Assembly (NCBI RefSeq): GCF_900113805.1 | Contig: NZ_FOQT01000002.1 | Location: forward strand, 620,001-684,000 | Length of the DNA: 64,000 nt | Direction: 5' to 3' | DNA from: Halpernia frigidisoli | Lineage (GTDB): Bacteria > Bacteroidota > Bacteroidia > Flavobacteriales > Weeksellaceae | In this document: piece by piece, positions 1-9,520 of the stretch | Layout of the letters: every line of letters starts with the position of its first letter | Position numbering within the stretch: position 1 is the stretch's first letter | Notes under the pieces: generated by a model | Told to the model about the DNA's origin: nothing | Databases searched by the model: none | What the model saw: the letters and a program-made list of their open reading frames with translations, nothing else | Made by a program: the position numbers and the translations under genes

Positions 1-958
1 AGCCAAAATTTAGACCTTTCGCGTGCACTAATTCTTCAAGTTCTGTCAGAGATTTTTTACCAAAATTTCTGAATTTCATTAAATCTGATTTACTGTAAGA
101 AACAAGTTCACCTAGTGTTTCTACTTCCGCTGCTTTCAAACAATTTAAAGCTCTTACGGAAAGATCCATATCGGCTAATTTTGATTTTAAAAGCTGACGT
201 GTGTGAAGTGTTTCTTCGTCATATTGAATGGATGCTTTCACTGCTTCTGTTTCCAAAGTAATTCTCTCATCGGAGAATAACATGAAATGATAAATTAATA
301 TTTTGGAAGCTTCAGTTAAAGCATTTTGAGGTGAGATGGAACCATCAGTCTCAATATCAAGTATAAGTTTTTCGTAATCAGTTTTTTGCTCTACACGGTA
401 ATTTTCTACACTGTACTGCACTTTTTTGATAGGAGTAAAAATTGAGTCGATCGCGATCGTTCCAAGAGCTGCATTCGCTGCTTTGTTTTGATCTGATGGC
501 ACATAACCTCTACCTTTTTCTATATTAAAAGTAATCTCAAAAGTAACATCTTTGGTAAGATTACAGATCACTAAATCTGGGTTTAATATTTCAAAACCGT
601 TAATTGATGAACCTAAATCACCTGCTGTAATCACCTCTTTACCAGTAATTTTTGCAGTTACCTGCTCAGCTGAAGCATTTTCAGAAGTAGCTTTCAATCT
701 TAATTGCTTAAGATTTAATACAATTTCTGTAACGTCTTCTATTACACCTTTGATAGTTGAAAATTCGTGCTCTACACCTTCTATTTTAATAGAAGAAATA
801 GCATATCCTTCAAGAGAAGAAAGCAATACTCTTCTCAAAGCATTACCGATCGTAAGACCAAAACCGGATTCTAAGGGTCTGAATTCAAACTGTCCTTTAA
901 AATCATCCGATTTGATTAGTATTACTTTGTCGGGTTTTATAAAAGTTAAAATTGCCAT
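1..958 (-). CDS. rpoA: DNA-directed RNA polymerase subunit alpha (partial, C-terminus beyond window)
   Basis: Alpha subunit of RNA polymerase: it dimerises to start core assembly and contacts activators and UP elements. The minus-strand frame opens at ATG 958 with [10 protein letters not shown]. An N-terminal assembly domain fills about residues 1-230. The C-terminal DNA-binding domain follows, with a helix-hairpin-helix region ([16 protein letters not shown]). The frame is open to base 1 with 319 codons visible; the family is usually near 330, so only about ten residues are missing. It lies 28 bases after rpsD as the distal visible gene of the ribosomal superoperon. Confidence 0.98.
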   Translation of the reverse strand, partial: MAILTFIKPDKVILIKSDDFKGQFEFRPLESGFGLTIGNALRRVLLSSLEGYAISSIKIEGVEHEFSTIKGVIEDVTEIVLNLKQLRLKATSENASAEQVTAKITGKEVITAGDLGSSINGFEILNPDLVICNLTKDVTFEITFNIEKGRGYVPSDQNKAANAALGTIAIDSIFTPIKKVQYSVENYRVEQKTDYEKLILDIETDGSISPQNALTEASKILIYHFMLFSDERITLETEAVKASIQYDEETLHTRQLLKSKLADMDLSVRALNCLKAAEVETLGELVSYSKSDLMKFRNFGKKSLTELEELVHAKGLNFG

Positions 959-986
959 ATTATTGGGTTGAGCAAAAATTTGATTA

Positions 987-1595
987 TTATTTAGAGTAAA
1001 GTTCGACGATCAACTGTTCTTTGATGTCTTCAGGAATCTGAATTCTTTCAGGTGCTGAAGTAAAAGTACCAGTTTTAGTCTCGTCATTGAACTGTAACCA
1101 CTCATAATTAGATTTGTAAGCCAATGAATCAGCAATAACTTCCAAAGATTTAGATTTCTCTCTGATAGCGATTTGATCACCTGCTTTTAAAGAATAAGAA
1201 GGAATATTTACTAGTTCTCCATTCACAGTGATGTGACGGTGAGAAACCAATTGTCTTGCTCCAGCTCTTGTTTTACCAAAACCTAATCTGTAAACTACAT
1301 TATCAAGTCTAGACTCACAAAGCTGTAACAATACATCACCTGTGATCCCTTTACTGCTTTGCGCTTTCACGAAAAGGTTAGAGAATTGTCTTTCTAAGAT
1401 ACCGTAAGTATATTTAGCTTTTTGCTTCTCCATCAACTGAATTGCGTACTCAGATTTTTTAGCACCTCTTCTTCTGTTTGGGCCGTGAACTCCTGGTGGT
1501 TGATTTTTTCTTTTTTCGAAGCTTTTATCATCTCCGTAGATCGCAGCGCCAAATTTACGGGCGATTTTTGTTTTTGGTCCTATATATCTTGCCAT
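987..1595 (-). CDS. rpsD: 30S ribosomal protein S4
   Basis: Primary 16S rRNA binder that nucleates 30S assembly. The 202 residues match the family length. It starts [16 protein letters not shown] and has the S4 RNA-binding domain ([20 protein letters not shown]) around residues 92-112. The N-terminus lacks the four-cysteine zinc knuckle, so this is a zinc-free form. It sits in the conserved alpha-operon order rpsM-rpsK-rpsD-rpoA. An 89-base AT-rich spacer separates it from rpsK. Confidence 0.98.
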   Translation of the reverse strand: MARYIGPKTKIARKFGAAIYGDDKSFEKRKNQPPGVHGPNRRRGAKKSEYAIQLMEKQKAKYTYGILERQFSNLFVKAQSSKGITGDVLLQLCESRLDNVVYRLGFGKTRAGARQLVSHRHITVNGELVNIPSYSLKAGDQIAIREKSKSLEVIADSLAYKSNYEWLQFNDETKTGTFTSAPERIQIPEDIKEQLIVELYSK

Positions 1596-1606
1596 TATTT
1601 TTAAGA

Positions 1607-1634
1607 TTTTAGATTTAAAATTTTAGATTTAAAA
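1607..1634. repeat. 14-bp perfect tandem duplication in the rpsK-rpsD spacer
   Basis: The 14-mer TTTTAGATTTAAAA occurs twice back to back (1607-1620 and 1621-1634) inside the 89-base spacer between rpsK and rpsD. Related TTAGAT-rich AT sequence fills two other long spacers of this ribosomal cluster (about 9521-9600 and 4830-4936). No function is evident. Confidence 0.9.
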
Positions 1635-1684
1635 TAAATGTTTCCATTTAAAGCTTTAAATTCTATAATTTAAAATTCTTTAGA

Positions 1685-2074
1685 TTATACTCTTCTTCTT
1701 TTTGGAGGTCTACATCCGTTGTGTGGCATTGGCGTAACGTCAATGATTTCACTTACTTCAATTCCTGAATTGTGAATAGTTCTGATTGCAGATTCTCTAC
1801 CTGCACCAGGTCCTTTCACATAAACCTTTACTCTTCTAAGACCCAAATCATGGGCAACTTGTGAGCAATTTTCTGCAGCCATTTGTGCTGCGAAGGGAGT
1901 ATTCTTTTTAGAACCTCTAAATCCCATTTTACCAGCAGAAGCCCAAGAAATAACTTCTCCTGCTTTATTGGTCAAAGAAATAATAATATTGTTGAAGGTC
2001 GCCTGGATATGAGCCTCGCCGATTGCTTCAACTTTTACTTTTCTCTTTTTTGTAACTTTAGTCTGTTTTGCCAT
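1685..2074 (-). CDS. rpsK: 30S ribosomal protein S11
   Basis: Platform protein of the 30S subunit near the mRNA exit and E-site. The 129 residues are the family length. The conserved C-terminal [19 protein letters not shown] is present, as is the [15 protein letters not shown] stretch. It begins 12 bases after rpsM in the same operon. The ATG at 2074 gives [16 protein letters not shown], the usual basic N-terminus. Confidence 0.98.
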   Translation of the reverse strand: MAKQTKVTKKRKVKVEAIGEAHIQATFNNIIISLTNKAGEVISWASAGKMGFRGSKKNTPFAAQMAAENCSQVAHDLGLRRVKVYVKGPGAGRESAIRTIHNSGIEVSEIIDVTPMPHNGCRPPKRRRV

Positions 2075-2086
2075 AATTCTTACCGA

Positions 2087-2464
2087 TTATTTACTTGCTT
2101 TCTTTTTGTTAGCAACAGTTTTTCTCTTTCCTTTTCGGGTTCTAGAATTATTTTTTGTTCTTTGTCCTCTTAAAGGTAATCCTAGTCTGTGACGTATTCC
2201 TCGTTGGCAACCAATATCCATCAATCGCTTGATGTTTAATTGTGTTTCAGAACGCAATTCACCTTCAACTTTTATGTTTTCAGTGATATAGTTTCTGATC
2301 AATGCCAATTCGTCGTCATTCCATTCGTTGACTTTCTTGTCTTCGCTGATCCCAGCATTTTTCAAGATTTGGGCTGATGTACTTCTACCTACTCCGAAGA
2401 TGTAAGTAAGACCTATTACGCCTCTTTTGTTTTTAGGTAAATCAATACCGGAAATTCTCGCCAT
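2087..2464 (-). CDS. rpsM: 30S ribosomal protein S13
   Basis: Head protein of the small subunit that contacts the P-site tRNA and bridges to the 50S subunit. The 125-residue product starts [20 protein letters not shown]. It carries the conserved [18 protein letters not shown] tail that reaches the tRNA. It begins three bases after the rpmJ stop, which suggests translational coupling. Confidence 0.98.
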   Translation of the reverse strand: MARISGIDLPKNKRGVIGLTYIFGVGRSTSAQILKNAGISEDKKVNEWNDDELALIRNYITENIKVEGELRSETQLNIKRLMDIGCQRGIRHRLGLPLRGQRTKNNSRTRKGKRKTVANKKKASK

Positions 2465-2467
2465 AAT

Positions 2468-2584
2468 TTAGCCTTGTCTTTGTTTAAATTTTGGGTTTTT
2501 CTTGTTGATCACGAAAAGAACACCTTTACGGCGAACTATTTTGCAATCAGCACTTCTTTTTTTAATAGATGCTCTAACTTTCAT
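2468..2584 (-). CDS. rpmJ: 50S ribosomal protein L36 (short gene, C-minus type)
   Basis: Minus-strand ATG at 2584 to TAA at 2468-2470 encodes 38 residues beginning [20 protein letters not shown] and ending KFKQRQG. This is the diagnostic L36 pattern. Only one cysteine is present, so the zinc ribbon of the C-plus form is missing and the protein should not bind zinc. Position between infA and rpsM is canonical. It follows a 138-base spacer that holds two small hairpins. Confidence 0.96.
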   Translation of the reverse strand: MKVRASIKKRSADCKIVRRKGVLFVINKKNPKFKQRQG

Positions 2585-2641
2585 TTAATAATGATTTTAA
2601 TTTTGCAACGGTTAAATGAGTTCTTATGGATTCATTCCCAT

Positions 2642-2722
2642 TTTGTTTAAATTTCAAACAAACTTTAATCTTACGATTATAGTCTGTTCGCTTTTATAAT
2701 AACTTTCAGAAAAAATCTGAAA
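2642..2722 (-). promoter_or_regulatory. infA-rpmJ spacer with two short hairpins
   Basis: The 138-base gap between infA and rpmJ contains two inverted repeats. TTTCAGA/TCTGAAA (2704-2710 and 2716-2722) starts directly at the infA stop. TTTGTTT/AAACAAA (2642-2648 and 2656-2662) lies further downstream. Neither is followed by a clear U-tract on the minus strand. They look more like processing or stability elements than terminators. The role is inference. Confidence 0.45.
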
Positions 2723-2938
2723 TTAGTATCTGAATGTAATTCTACCTTTAGATAAATCATAAGGGGAAAGCTCCAAACGAACTTTATCCCCAGGTAAAAG
2801 TTTAATGTAATGCATTCTCATTTTACCGGAAATGTGAGCTATTAAAATATGCCCGTTTTCCAGCTCTACACGAAACTGTGCGTTTGAGAGTGCTTCGGTA
2901 ATTAAACCGTCTTGTTCTATGTGTTTCTGTTTAGCCAT
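2723..2938 (-). CDS. infA: Translation initiation factor IF-1
   Basis: Small OB-fold factor that occupies the ribosomal A-site during initiation. The 71 residues begin [20 protein letters not shown] and end [11 protein letters not shown], matching IF-1 in length and sequence. It abuts secY with no gap (secY stop at 2939, infA ATG ending at 2936). There is no adk or map between them. Confidence 0.98.
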   Translation of the reverse strand: MAKQKHIEQDGLITEALSNAQFRVELENGHILIAHISGKMRMHYIKLLPGDKVRLELSPYDLSKGRITFRY

Positions 2939-4324
2939 TTAAATATTATTGGACGTTCTTGATAATTTTGATTGCATCAAGCCGTCATAATGGTGATTTA
3001 AAAGATAAGTATTGATCTGTTGTACAGTATCTAAAACCACCCCTACCATGATTAGAAGCGAGGTACCACCAAAAAATAGAGCGAATCCATCTGTTGAAAC
3101 TAAAGTACCGTGCACTATCGCGGGAAGGATTGCAAAAATAGCTAAAAATATTGAACCGGGCAAGGTTATTTTTGATAAAATACTATCCAGATAATCTGAG
3201 GTTTCTTTACCGGGTCTAACCTTTGGTACAAGACCACCATTTCGCTTCAAATCATCAGCCATTTGATTTACAGGAATTGTAATCGCTGTATAAAAAAATG
3301 TAAATATGATGATCAATAGTGCAAAAAGAATATTGTACTGCCAGGAAAAAACATTTTTAAATCCTGCTAAAAACGTATTGGTTGAATCGATACCCGTTAA
3401 TAAACCTGGAACAAACATTAAAGCCTGAGCAAAGATAATTGGCATTACACCAGCTGCGTTAACTTTTAAAGGAATCCACTGTCTTGCGCCTTCCATTAAA
3501 TTTCTGTTTACGCCGCCTCTTGCCTGTGCTCTACTAACATATTGAATCGGTATTTTTCTTACAGCTACTGATAAAATAATAGCGAGCATGATAACCACGA
3601 GCCAAAAAATGACCTCTATCAAAATCATAATAGCGCCAGATCCACCAGTACTTGTTTTTGTAGTAAATTCCTGAATAAAAGCAGAAGGTAAATTTGCTAA
3701 AATACCCACCATAATTAAAATAGAAATACCATTACCAATACCTTTGTCCGTAATTTTCTCACCTAACCACATCGCAAATACTGAACCTGCAACCAAAATA
3801 ATAACACTTGGCAGCCAGAACAATATGATTGAATTAGGATCAACCAAATAAGCAGATGCAAATTGTGTTGTTGGTAAAAATACTTTTGTAATACTTGTAA
3901 GATACGACGGTGCCTGCACAAGACAAACCCCAATCGTTAACCATCTCGTGATCTGGTTAAGCGTATTTCTACCGCTTTCGCCGTCTTTTTGTAATTTCTG
4001 CAAATAAGGAATAGCCATTCCCATAAGTTGTACGATAATAGAAGCGGATATGTAAGGCATAATTCCTAACGCCATCACAGACGCGCGACTAAATGCACCA
4101 CCTGTAAAAGAGGAAAGCAAACCTAAAAGACCTGCGCCCTGTTTGCTTCCACCTTGACTTTGATATTTATCTAAAAGGCTACCTACCTCTGCCATATTAA
4201 TAGCAGGCAAAGAAATATAAGAAGCGAATCTATACACCAGAATTAATCCCAAGGTAAGAAGAATTTTATCTCTTAATTCTTTAAGACTCCAGATGTTTTT
4301 TATTGTTTGTATAAATTCTTTCAT
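2939..4324 (-). CDS. secY: Preprotein translocase subunit SecY
   Basis: Channel subunit of the Sec translocon in the inner membrane, exporting Sec proteins and inserting membrane proteins. The 461 residues hold the expected ten or so hydrophobic helices. Recognisable SecY segments are GLLGLLSSFTGGAFSRASVM, the ITDKGIGNGISILI loop, and the NQMADDLKRNGGLVPKVRPG cytosolic region. It lies between rplO (58-base gap) and infA (no gap), so it is co-transcribed with ribosomal genes. Confidence 0.98.
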   Translation of the reverse strand: MKEFIQTIKNIWSLKELRDKILLTLGLILVYRFASYISLPAINMAEVGSLLDKYQSQGGSKQGAGLLGLLSSFTGGAFSRASVMALGIMPYISASIIVQLMGMAIPYLQKLQKDGESGRNTLNQITRWLTIGVCLVQAPSYLTSITKVFLPTTQFASAYLVDPNSIILFWLPSVIILVAGSVFAMWLGEKITDKGIGNGISILIMVGILANLPSAFIQEFTTKTSTGGSGAIMILIEVIFWLVVIMLAIILSVAVRKIPIQYVSRAQARGGVNRNLMEGARQWIPLKVNAAGVMPIIFAQALMFVPGLLTGIDSTNTFLAGFKNVFSWQYNILFALLIIIFTFFYTAITIPVNQMADDLKRNGGLVPKVRPGKETSDYLDSILSKITLPGSIFLAIFAILPAIVHGTLVSTDGFALFFGGTSLLIMVGVVLDTVQQINTYLLNHHYDGLMQSKLSRTSNNI

Positions 4325-4382
4325 TTGATATTTGTCAATATTTTTTTAAGGCAAATTTAATCTTGCGATTTCATTGTAAATA

Positions 4383-4829
4383 TTATAGAGTAACTACTGT
4401 ACCGCCAGCTTTAGAAATAGCTTCTTCAGCAGATTTTGTGAATTTGTGAGCCGTAACTGATAAACCAGCCGTAAGATCTCCTCTTCCCATAATCTTTACG
4501 ATTTCACTTTTTTTAGCTAAACCGTGCTGAACTAAAACATCGTGAGTAATCTCTGTGATGCTGTTCGTGTCTGCTAATATCTGAAGTGTATCGATATTAA
4601 TTCCTCTATATTCCTTTCTGTTGATATTGGTAAAACCAAATTTTGGCAACCTTCTTTGAATTGGCATCTGCCCACCTTCAAAACCGATTTTTCTGGAGTA
4701 ACCAGATCTTGATTTTTGTCCTTTATGACCTTTTGCAGAAGTACCACCTTTACCACTTCCCTGGCCACGGCCAAGTCTTTTTGAGTTGTGGGTAGAACCA
4801 CTTGCAGGTCTTATTGTATTTAAGTTCAT
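4383..4829 (-). CDS. rplO: 50S ribosomal protein L15
   Basis: Late-assembly large-subunit protein. The 148 residues carry the glycine-rich N-terminal extension (RLGRGQGSGKGGTSAKGHKG) and the conserved SGYSRKIGFEGGQMPIQRRLPKFGF block. The start at 4829 gives MNLNTIRPASGSTHNSKRLG, the normal family start. A 107-base AT-rich spacer separates it from rpmD; the next gene is secY. Confidence 0.98.
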   Translation of the reverse strand: MNLNTIRPASGSTHNSKRLGRGQGSGKGGTSAKGHKGQKSRSGYSRKIGFEGGQMPIQRRLPKFGFTNINRKEYRGINIDTLQILADTNSITEITHDVLVQHGLAKKSEIVKIMGRGDLTAGLSVTAHKFTKSAEEAISKAGGTVVTL

Positions 4830-4842
4830 TTCTTTATAGATG

Positions 4843-4922
4843 TTAGATATAAAATGTTAGAAATCAGAAAAAAAAATTAAAAAATCCCGAAGGGTAATTA
4901 ATATTCGTATCTAATTTCTAAC
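4843..4922 (-). promoter_or_regulatory. rpmD-rplO spacer with overlapping inverted repeats
   Basis: The spacer holds GTTAGAAAT (4856-4864) with its complement ATTTCTAAC (4914-4922). It also holds TTAGATA (4843-4849) with TATCTAA (4909-4915). The two right arms overlap at 4914-4915, so the pairings partly compete. This may be only drift of a TTAGAT-type AT repeat also seen in other spacers of the cluster. Confidence 0.4.
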
Positions 4923-4936
4923 TTCTTAATTTAAAA

Positions 4937-5113
4937 TTATTTAGTTACTTCCAATAGATGACTAACTGCATTTACCATCCCTAAGATAGCTGGTGAGTCG
5001 TCATGTTCTACCACTTGGTGAAGTTTTTTTAAGCCTAAAGCTTCAAGCGTTCTCTTTTGAGTTTTGGTTCTACCAATAGCGCTTCTTACTTGTTTAATTT
5101 GAATTTTAGCCAT
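4937..5113 (-). CDS. rpmD: 50S ribosomal protein L30
   Basis: Minus-strand ATG at 5113 to TAA at 4937 encodes 58 residues starting [20 protein letters not shown] and ending SHLLEVTK. Length and the VRSAIGR-QKRTL-LGL pattern are those of bacterial L30. It lies 10 bases after rpsE and before rplO, as in other spc operons. It is easily missed because of its size. Confidence 0.96.
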   Translation of the reverse strand: MAKIQIKQVRSAIGRTKTQKRTLEALGLKKLHQVVEHDDSPAILGMVNAVSHLLEVTK

Positions 5114-5123
5114 TGTTTTAATA

Positions 5124-5645
5124 TTAACCGTTAAACACTTTATCTAATGAAATACCTCTCATTCTTGCAATCTCTTCTGGTTTTCTCACCTGCAATAATG
5201 CTTTGAAAGTTGCCTTTACTACATTTTGAGGATTAGAAGATCCTTTAGATTTTGAAAGAATATCATGGATACCTGCACTTTCTAAAACCACACGTACTGC
5301 ACCGCCAGCAATAACACCGGTACCCGCAGAAGCTGGTCTCAAGAAAATATGAGCTCCACCAAATCTTGCTTCAGTCTGATGAGGAATAGTGCTGTTAATA
5401 ACAGGAACTTTTACCAAATTTTTCTTTGCATCTTCAACGCCTTTTGCGATAGCAGAAGCAACTTCTTTAGATTTACCTGAACCAAAACCAATGATACCAT
5501 CACTATTTCCAACAACTACTACTGCTGAAAAACCGAATGCTCTACCACCTTTGGTCACTTTTGTAACTCTATTTACTGATACCAAACGATCAGCTAATTC
5601 TAGGCCTCCTGGTTTTACTCTTTCTATATTGTCAAATCCTAACAT
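5124..5645 (-). CDS. rpsE: 30S ribosomal protein S5
   Basis: Small-subunit protein at the mRNA entry channel that affects decoding accuracy. The 173 residues contain the S5 N-terminal domain ([30 protein letters not shown]) and the C-terminal domain with the [21 protein letters not shown] stretch. It starts 12 bases after rplR and precedes rpmD in the usual spc order. Confidence 0.98.
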   Translation of the reverse strand: MLGFDNIERVKPGGLELADRLVSVNRVTKVTKGGRAFGFSAVVVVGNSDGIIGFGSGKSKEVASAIAKGVEDAKKNLVKVPVINSTIPHQTEARFGGAHIFLRPASAGTGVIAGGAVRVVLESAGIHDILSKSKGSSNPQNVVKATFKALLQVRKPEEIARMRGISLDKVFNG

Positions 5646-5657
5646 AATTCTTTAATT

Positions 5658-6011
5658 TTAAAATTTCAAACCACCTTCTCTTGCACCGTCTGCTAAAGCT
5701 TTCACTCTACCGTGGTACACGAAACCATTTCTATCAAACACTATATTTTCTATACCTGCGGCTTTTGCTTTTTCAGCAATTTTTTTACCAACTGCGGCAG
5801 AAATTTCCGTTTTTGTTCCTTTTACGTCTACGCCCTTCTCTCTGGAAGAGGCAGATGCCAAAGTTTTCCCGTCTAAATCATCTACTAATTGTGCGTAGAT
5901 TTCTTTATTACTTTTATAAACAGACAATCTCGGTAAAGATGCAGATCCTGAAATCTTACCTCTTACTCTATTTTTAATTCTGTTTCTTTTCTGAGTTTTT
6001 GTTAATGCCAT
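5658..6011 (-). CDS. rplR: 50S ribosomal protein L18
   Basis: 5S rRNA-binding protein of the central protuberance, acting with L5. The 117 residues start [20 protein letters not shown], continue with the conserved [20 protein letters not shown], and end with [20 protein letters not shown]. Gaps to rplF and rpsE are 12 bases each. Confidence 0.98.
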   Translation of the reverse strand: MALTKTQKRNRIKNRVRGKISGSASLPRLSVYKSNKEIYAQLVDDLDGKTLASASSREKGVDVKGTKTEISAAVGKKIAEKAKAAGIENIVFDRNGFVYHGRVKALADGAREGGLKF

Positions 6012-6023
6012 TTTCTTTAAATT

Positions 6024-6569
6024 TTATGCAGATTTACCGGCTTTTCTTCTTACTATCTCACCTACGAATCTTACACCTTTTCCTTTGTATGGCTCAGGTT
6101 TTCTGAAAGATCTGATCTTTGCAGCAACCATTCCTAAAAGTTGGTTATCATAAGAATTTAAAGTAATGATCGGGTTTTTCCCTTTCTCAGTCAATGTTTC
6201 TACGCTAACTTCCGATGGAAGATTTAGCACGATACCGTGTGAAAAGCCTAAAGACAAATCTAAACGGTTACCCGTATTAGAAGCTCTATAACCTACACCT
6301 ACCAATTCTAATTTTTTAGTGAAACCTTCTGCAGTTCCAATAATCATATTGTTTACCAACGCTCTGTAAAGACCGTGTAATGCTTTATGTGACTTAGATT
6401 CTGAAGGACGCGTCATTGTGATGACACCATCTTCTTGTTCTAAGATAATACCTTCCGTAAGAGTCTGATGAAGTTCTCCTTTGGGACCTTTAACTGTTAC
6501 TACGTTATCTTTAACGCTAACTGTAACACCGGCAGGAATTTGTATAATGGATTTACCAATTCTAGACAT
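6024..6569 (-). CDS. rplF: 50S ribosomal protein L6
   Basis: Large-subunit protein near the sarcin-ricin loop and factor-binding site. The longest frame starts at 6602, but the family start MSRIGKSIIQIPAGV lies at 6569 and gives 181 residues. It has a purine-rich AAAAGGAAGAA just upstream. The longer start would overlap rpsH. Two L6 repeats are visible, ending with the conserved EPYKGKGVRFVGEIVRRKAG. Confidence 0.96.
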   Translation of the reverse strand: MSRIGKSIIQIPAGVTVSVKDNVVTVKGPKGELHQTLTEGIILEQEDGVITMTRPSESKSHKALHGLYRALVNNMIIGTAEGFTKKLELVGVGYRASNTGNRLDLSLGFSHGIVLNLPSEVSVETLTEKGKNPIITLNSYDNQLLGMVAAKIRSFRKPEPYKGKGVRFVGEIVRRKAGKSA

Positions 6570-6586
6570 TTCTTCCTTTTTTACAA

Positions 6587-6985
6587 TTAATAAACATAGC
6601 AAATTACTTCACCACCTAATTTTTCTTTACGGGCTTTTTTGTCCGTCATCAAACCATGAGAGGTAGAGATGATCGCAACACCAAGACCGTTCAATACTCT
6701 AGGAAGATCTTGCGATCCTTTGTATTGTCTAAGACCTGGTCTTGAAGCTCTCTGAATAGACTTGATAGTCCCTTTAGTTGTTTGCTTGTCATATTTAAGG
6801 GCGATTTTGATATTCCCTTGAACAGCGCTTTCTTCAAACTTGTAGTTTAAGATATAACCTTGTTCAAATAAGATTCTCGTAATCTCCTTTTTAATTTTCG
6901 ATGCAGGAATATCCACCACTTTGTGGCCTGCGCTTTGTGCGTTCCTTACTCTAGTTAGGAAATCTGAAATTGGATCTGTTACCAT
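6587..6985 (-). CDS. rpsH: 30S ribosomal protein S8
   Basis: Primary 16S rRNA-binding protein; in E. coli it is also the repressor of the spc operon. The 132 residues start MVTDPISDFLTRVRNAQSAG and carry the C-terminal S8 signature GLGVAIISTSHGLMTDKKAR. An 87-base spacer precedes it (after rpsN). rplF follows by 17 bases. Whether S8 autoregulates here is not visible. Confidence 0.98.
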   Translation of the reverse strand: MVTDPISDFLTRVRNAQSAGHKVVDIPASKIKKEITRILFEQGYILNYKFEESAVQGNIKIALKYDKQTTKGTIKSIQRASRPGLRQYKGSQDLPRVLNGLGVAIISTSHGLMTDKKARKEKLGGEVICYVY

Positions 6986-7072
6986 TTCTTCATTTTAAAT
7001 TATTGGTTTATGATGAGCAGTATTTAATAAGTTTATCTTAAAAAACTTTCTCACCTCGATTTTTCTAAATTA

Positions 7073-7342
7073 TTACCAACTGGCTTTTTTCACTCCCGGG
7101 ATAAGACCTTTGTTAGCCATTTCTCTAAATGTTACTCTAGATAAGCCGAAAGTTCTCATGTATCCTCTTGGTCTTCCAGTTAATTTACATCTGTTGTGTA
7201 ATCTTACTGGTGAAGCATCTTTTGGCAATTTTTGAAGTCCTTCAAAATCACCTGCTGCTTTTAGAGCTTTTCTCTTTTCAGCATATTTTGCTACAGTAGC
7301 CTCTCTTTTGCGCTCACGCGCTTTCATTGATTCTTTTGCCAT
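7073..7342 (-). CDS. rpsN: 30S ribosomal protein S14 (long, zinc-free form)
   Basis: Small-subunit head protein. The 89 residues with a single cysteine identify the long C-minus type, in contrast to the 61-residue zinc-ribbon type. The conserved block [20 protein letters not shown] and the ending [11 protein letters not shown] are present. It begins three bases after rplE. Together with the zinc-free L36 and S4 it suggests a zinc-sparing ribosome. Confidence 0.98.
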   Translation of the reverse strand: MAKESMKARERKREATVAKYAEKRKALKAAGDFEGLQKLPKDASPVRLHNRCKLTGRPRGYMRTFGLSRVTFREMANKGLIPGVKKASW

Positions 7343-7345
7343 TTC

Positions 7346-7897
7346 TTAGTTCTTTTTAAAAGGTAATCCGAAATGAGCAAGTAAAGATTTTGCTTCTTTA
7401 TCGGTTTTAGCTGAAGTTACAAAAGTAATATCCATACCTTGTATTTTCTTTACTTTGTCAATTGCTATCTCTGGGAAAATGATTTGCTCAGTAATACCAA
7501 GATTGTAGTTTCCTCTACCATCAAAACCAGCGGCTTTAATACCAGAAAAATCTCTAATACGTGGTAAAGCAGAAGAAGTTAATCTGTCTAAAAACTCATA
7601 CATTTTATGAGATCTTAAAGTAACTCTTGCGCCAACGGGCATTCCTTTTCTTAATTTAAAAGCAGCCTCATCTTTCTTAGAGATTGTACCAACCGCTTTT
7701 TGACCTGTAATCTGTGTCATTTCTTCTACAGCGTAATCTACAATTTTCTTGTCTGCAGTTGCTTCTCCCAAACCTTGAGAAAGACAGATTTTAAGTAATT
7801 TAGGAACTTCCATTATGGATTTGTACCCAAATTCTTCCATCATTGCAGGAACAATTTTTTCGTTATAGTTTAGCTTTGGTCTTGCTATATATTCCAT
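7346..7897 (-). CDS. rplE: 50S ribosomal protein L5
   Basis: 5S rRNA-binding protein that touches P-site tRNA. The 183 residues include the L5 signature region ([31 protein letters not shown]) and the C-terminal [21 protein letters not shown]. It lies between rplX (11-base gap) and rpsN (3-base gap) in spc order. Confidence 0.98.
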   Translation of the reverse strand: MEYIARPKLNYNEKIVPAMMEEFGYKSIMEVPKLLKICLSQGLGEATADKKIVDYAVEEMTQITGQKAVGTISKKDEAAFKLRKGMPVGARVTLRSHKMYEFLDRLTSSALPRIRDFSGIKAAGFDGRGNYNLGITEQIIFPEIAIDKVKKIQGMDITFVTSAKTDKEAKSLLAHFGLPFKKN

Positions 7898-7908
7898 CTT
7901 CTTAATTA

Positions 7909-8238
7909 TTATAAAGTGTTACCAGATGATTTTGAAATTCTTACTTTCTTGTCACCATCCATTTTGTAACCTACTTTAGTTCCTTTATTATCTTTAGGAT
8001 CAATTAGCATTACATTAGAAATATGTACAGAAGCCTCTTTTTCAACAATTCCTCCTTGTGGGTTTCCAGCAGAAGGTTTTGTGTGTCTTTTCACGATATT
8101 TAAACCAGCAACAATTACTCTAGCGTCTTTGTTTTCTTTTCTAATCACTTCGATAACCTCACCTGTTTTACCTTTGATTTCTTTTCTTCCGGTGGTGATG
8201 ATTACGTTATCGCCTCTTTTGATTTTTAACTTTGTCAT
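7909..8238 (-). CDS. rplX: 50S ribosomal protein L24
   Basis: Assembly initiator of the large subunit near the peptide exit. It has 109 residues. The KOW motif is at residues 5-35 ([21 protein letters not shown]) and the family block [20 protein letters not shown] is present. It follows rplN by 18 bases. Confidence 0.97.
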   Translation of the reverse strand: MTKLKIKRGDNVIITTGRKEIKGKTGEVIEVIRKENKDARVIVAGLNIVKRHTKPSAGNPQGGIVEKEASVHISNVMLIDPKDNKGTKVGYKMDGDKKVRISKSSGNTL

Positions 8239-8256
8239 TTTTTTTAAATTTAAAAT

Positions 8257-8625
8257 TTATAAAACCTCCGGGGCTAATGAAATGATCTTCATATATTCTT
8301 TATCACGTAATTCTCTGGCAACTGGGCCAAAAACACGTGTTCCTCTCATTTCTCCTGTCGTGTTAAGAAGTACACAAGCATTATCATCAAATTTGATGTA
8401 AGACCCGTCTTTTCTTCTTACCGCTTTTTTAGTACGGATAACAACGGCTTTAGAAACCTGTCCTTTTTTTGCAGTTCCTGATGGTGAAGAATCTTTAATT
8501 GTTACTACAATTTTGTCACCTACGGAAGCATATCTTCTTCTGGTACCACCCAAAACTCTGATTACCAATACTTCTTTTGCACCAGTGTTATCAGCTACTT
8601 TTAATCTTGATTCTGTTTGTAACAT
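8257..8625 (-). CDS. rplN: 50S ribosomal protein L14
   Basis: Large-subunit protein at the subunit interface. The 122 residues start [20 protein letters not shown], the standard L14 opening. The stretch [16 protein letters not shown] matches the family signature. Its start overlaps the rpsQ stop by one base, consistent with coupled translation. Confidence 0.98.
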   Translation of the reverse strand: MLQTESRLKVADNTGAKEVLVIRVLGGTRRRYASVGDKIVVTIKDSSPSGTAKKGQVSKAVVIRTKKAVRRKDGSYIKFDDNACVLLNTTGEMRGTRVFGPVARELRDKEYMKIISLAPEVL

Positions 8626-8879
8626 TATTTAGCTTTTTCAATGATTCTTACTAATCTCCATCTTTTACTCTTACTTAAAGGTCTTGTTTCAGTAATTTCT
8701 ACTGTATCACCTTCGTTGCACTCATTATTTTCATCATGAGCTGTATATTTTTTCGTTTTTAAAACGAACTTTCCATACATAGGATGCTTTACTCTGGTTG
8801 TTTCACTTACAACAATGGTCTTTTCCATTTTATTGCTGGAAACTACTCCGATTCTTTCTTTTCTTAAATTTCTATCCAT
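8625..8879 (-). CDS. rpsQ: 30S ribosomal protein S17
   Basis: Primary rRNA binder of the small-subunit body with an OB fold. It has 84 residues. [20 protein letters not shown] and the conserved [19 protein letters not shown] are present. It starts 15 bases after rpmC and overlaps rplN by one base. Confidence 0.98.
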   Translation of the reverse strand: MDRNLRKERIGVVSSNKMEKTIVVSETTRVKHPMYGKFVLKTKKYTAHDENNECNEGDTVEITETRPLSKSKRWRLVRIIEKAK

Positions 8880-8894
8880 GATAAAATGAAATTC

Positions 8895-9083
8895 TTATTG
8901 TTGTTTTAGTGTTAATTCTGTTTCCAATCTTGCGATTGTTCTTCTCAAATCTTTGATTTGAATTGGGTTTTCAACAGGACTGATTGCATGAGTAATTTTA
9001 AGTTTATTAAAATCAGTTCTTAATTCAGTCAGTTTATTTTGAATATCCCCTGCGCTTAAATTTTTGATGTCAGCTTTTTTCAT
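8895..9083 (-). CDS. rpmC: 50S ribosomal protein L29
   Basis: Exit-tunnel protein that helps form the docking site for SRP and trigger factor. The 62 residues form two helices, with the conserved core LTELRTDFNKLKITHAISPV and PIQIKDLRRTIARLETEL. It is 11 bases downstream of rplP and 15 upstream of rpsQ. Confidence 0.97.
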   Translation of the reverse strand: MKKADIKNLSAGDIQNKLTELRTDFNKLKITHAISPVENPIQIKDLRRTIARLETELTLKQQ

Positions 9084-9094
9084 TTCTTTTAAGA

Positions 9095-9520
9095 TTATTG
9101 AGGTTTAACAAAATCATTCGCTACTACAAATCTTGTAGTTACGGGAAGTTTCTGAGCAGCAAGACGCAAAGCCTCTTTAGCCACATCATAAGGAACACCT
9201 CCTACTTCGAACATTATTTTACCAGGTTTCACTACAGATACCCAATATTCCACAGCACCTTTACCTTTACCCATCCTTACTTCGGCTGGTTTTTTAGTAA
9301 TTGGCTTGTCTGGAAATATTTTGATCCAAAGTTGACCCTCTCTTTTCATATATCTTGTTGCAGCAATACGCGCCGCTTCAATTTGTCTTGCAGTAACCCA
9401 AGCGCCTTCGTTCGCTTTAATACCGAAAGTTCCATAAGCAAGTTGATTCCCTCTTTGGGCAATCCCCTTCATCTTCATCTTATGAACTTTTCGGAACTTG
9501 GTTCTTTTTGGTTGTAACAT
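9095..9520 (-). CDS. rplP: 50S ribosomal protein L16
   Basis: Large-subunit protein near the A-site that helps position tRNA. The 141 residues begin [20 protein letters not shown] and contain the L16 signatures [20 protein letters not shown] and [20 protein letters not shown]. An 80-base AT-rich spacer with a repeated TTTTAGATT motif precedes it, after rpsC. Confidence 0.98.
   Translation of the reverse strand: MLQPKRTKFRKVHKMKMKGIAQRGNQLAYGTFGIKANEGAWVTARQIEAARIAATRYMKREGQLWIKIFPDKPITKKPAEVRMGKGKGAVEYWVSVVKPGKIMFEVGGVPYDVAKEALRLAAQKLPVTTRFVVANDFVKPQ

Noticed and set aside
552-971. 139-codon plus-strand frame over rpoA
   Set aside because: It is a shadow of the conserved rpoA frame on the other strand. 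The same holds for the other antisense frames across ribosomal genes.
6570-6602. Longer rplF start at 6602
   Set aside because: It would overlap rpsH and add 11 residues not found in L6. A purine-rich site precedes the 6569 start.
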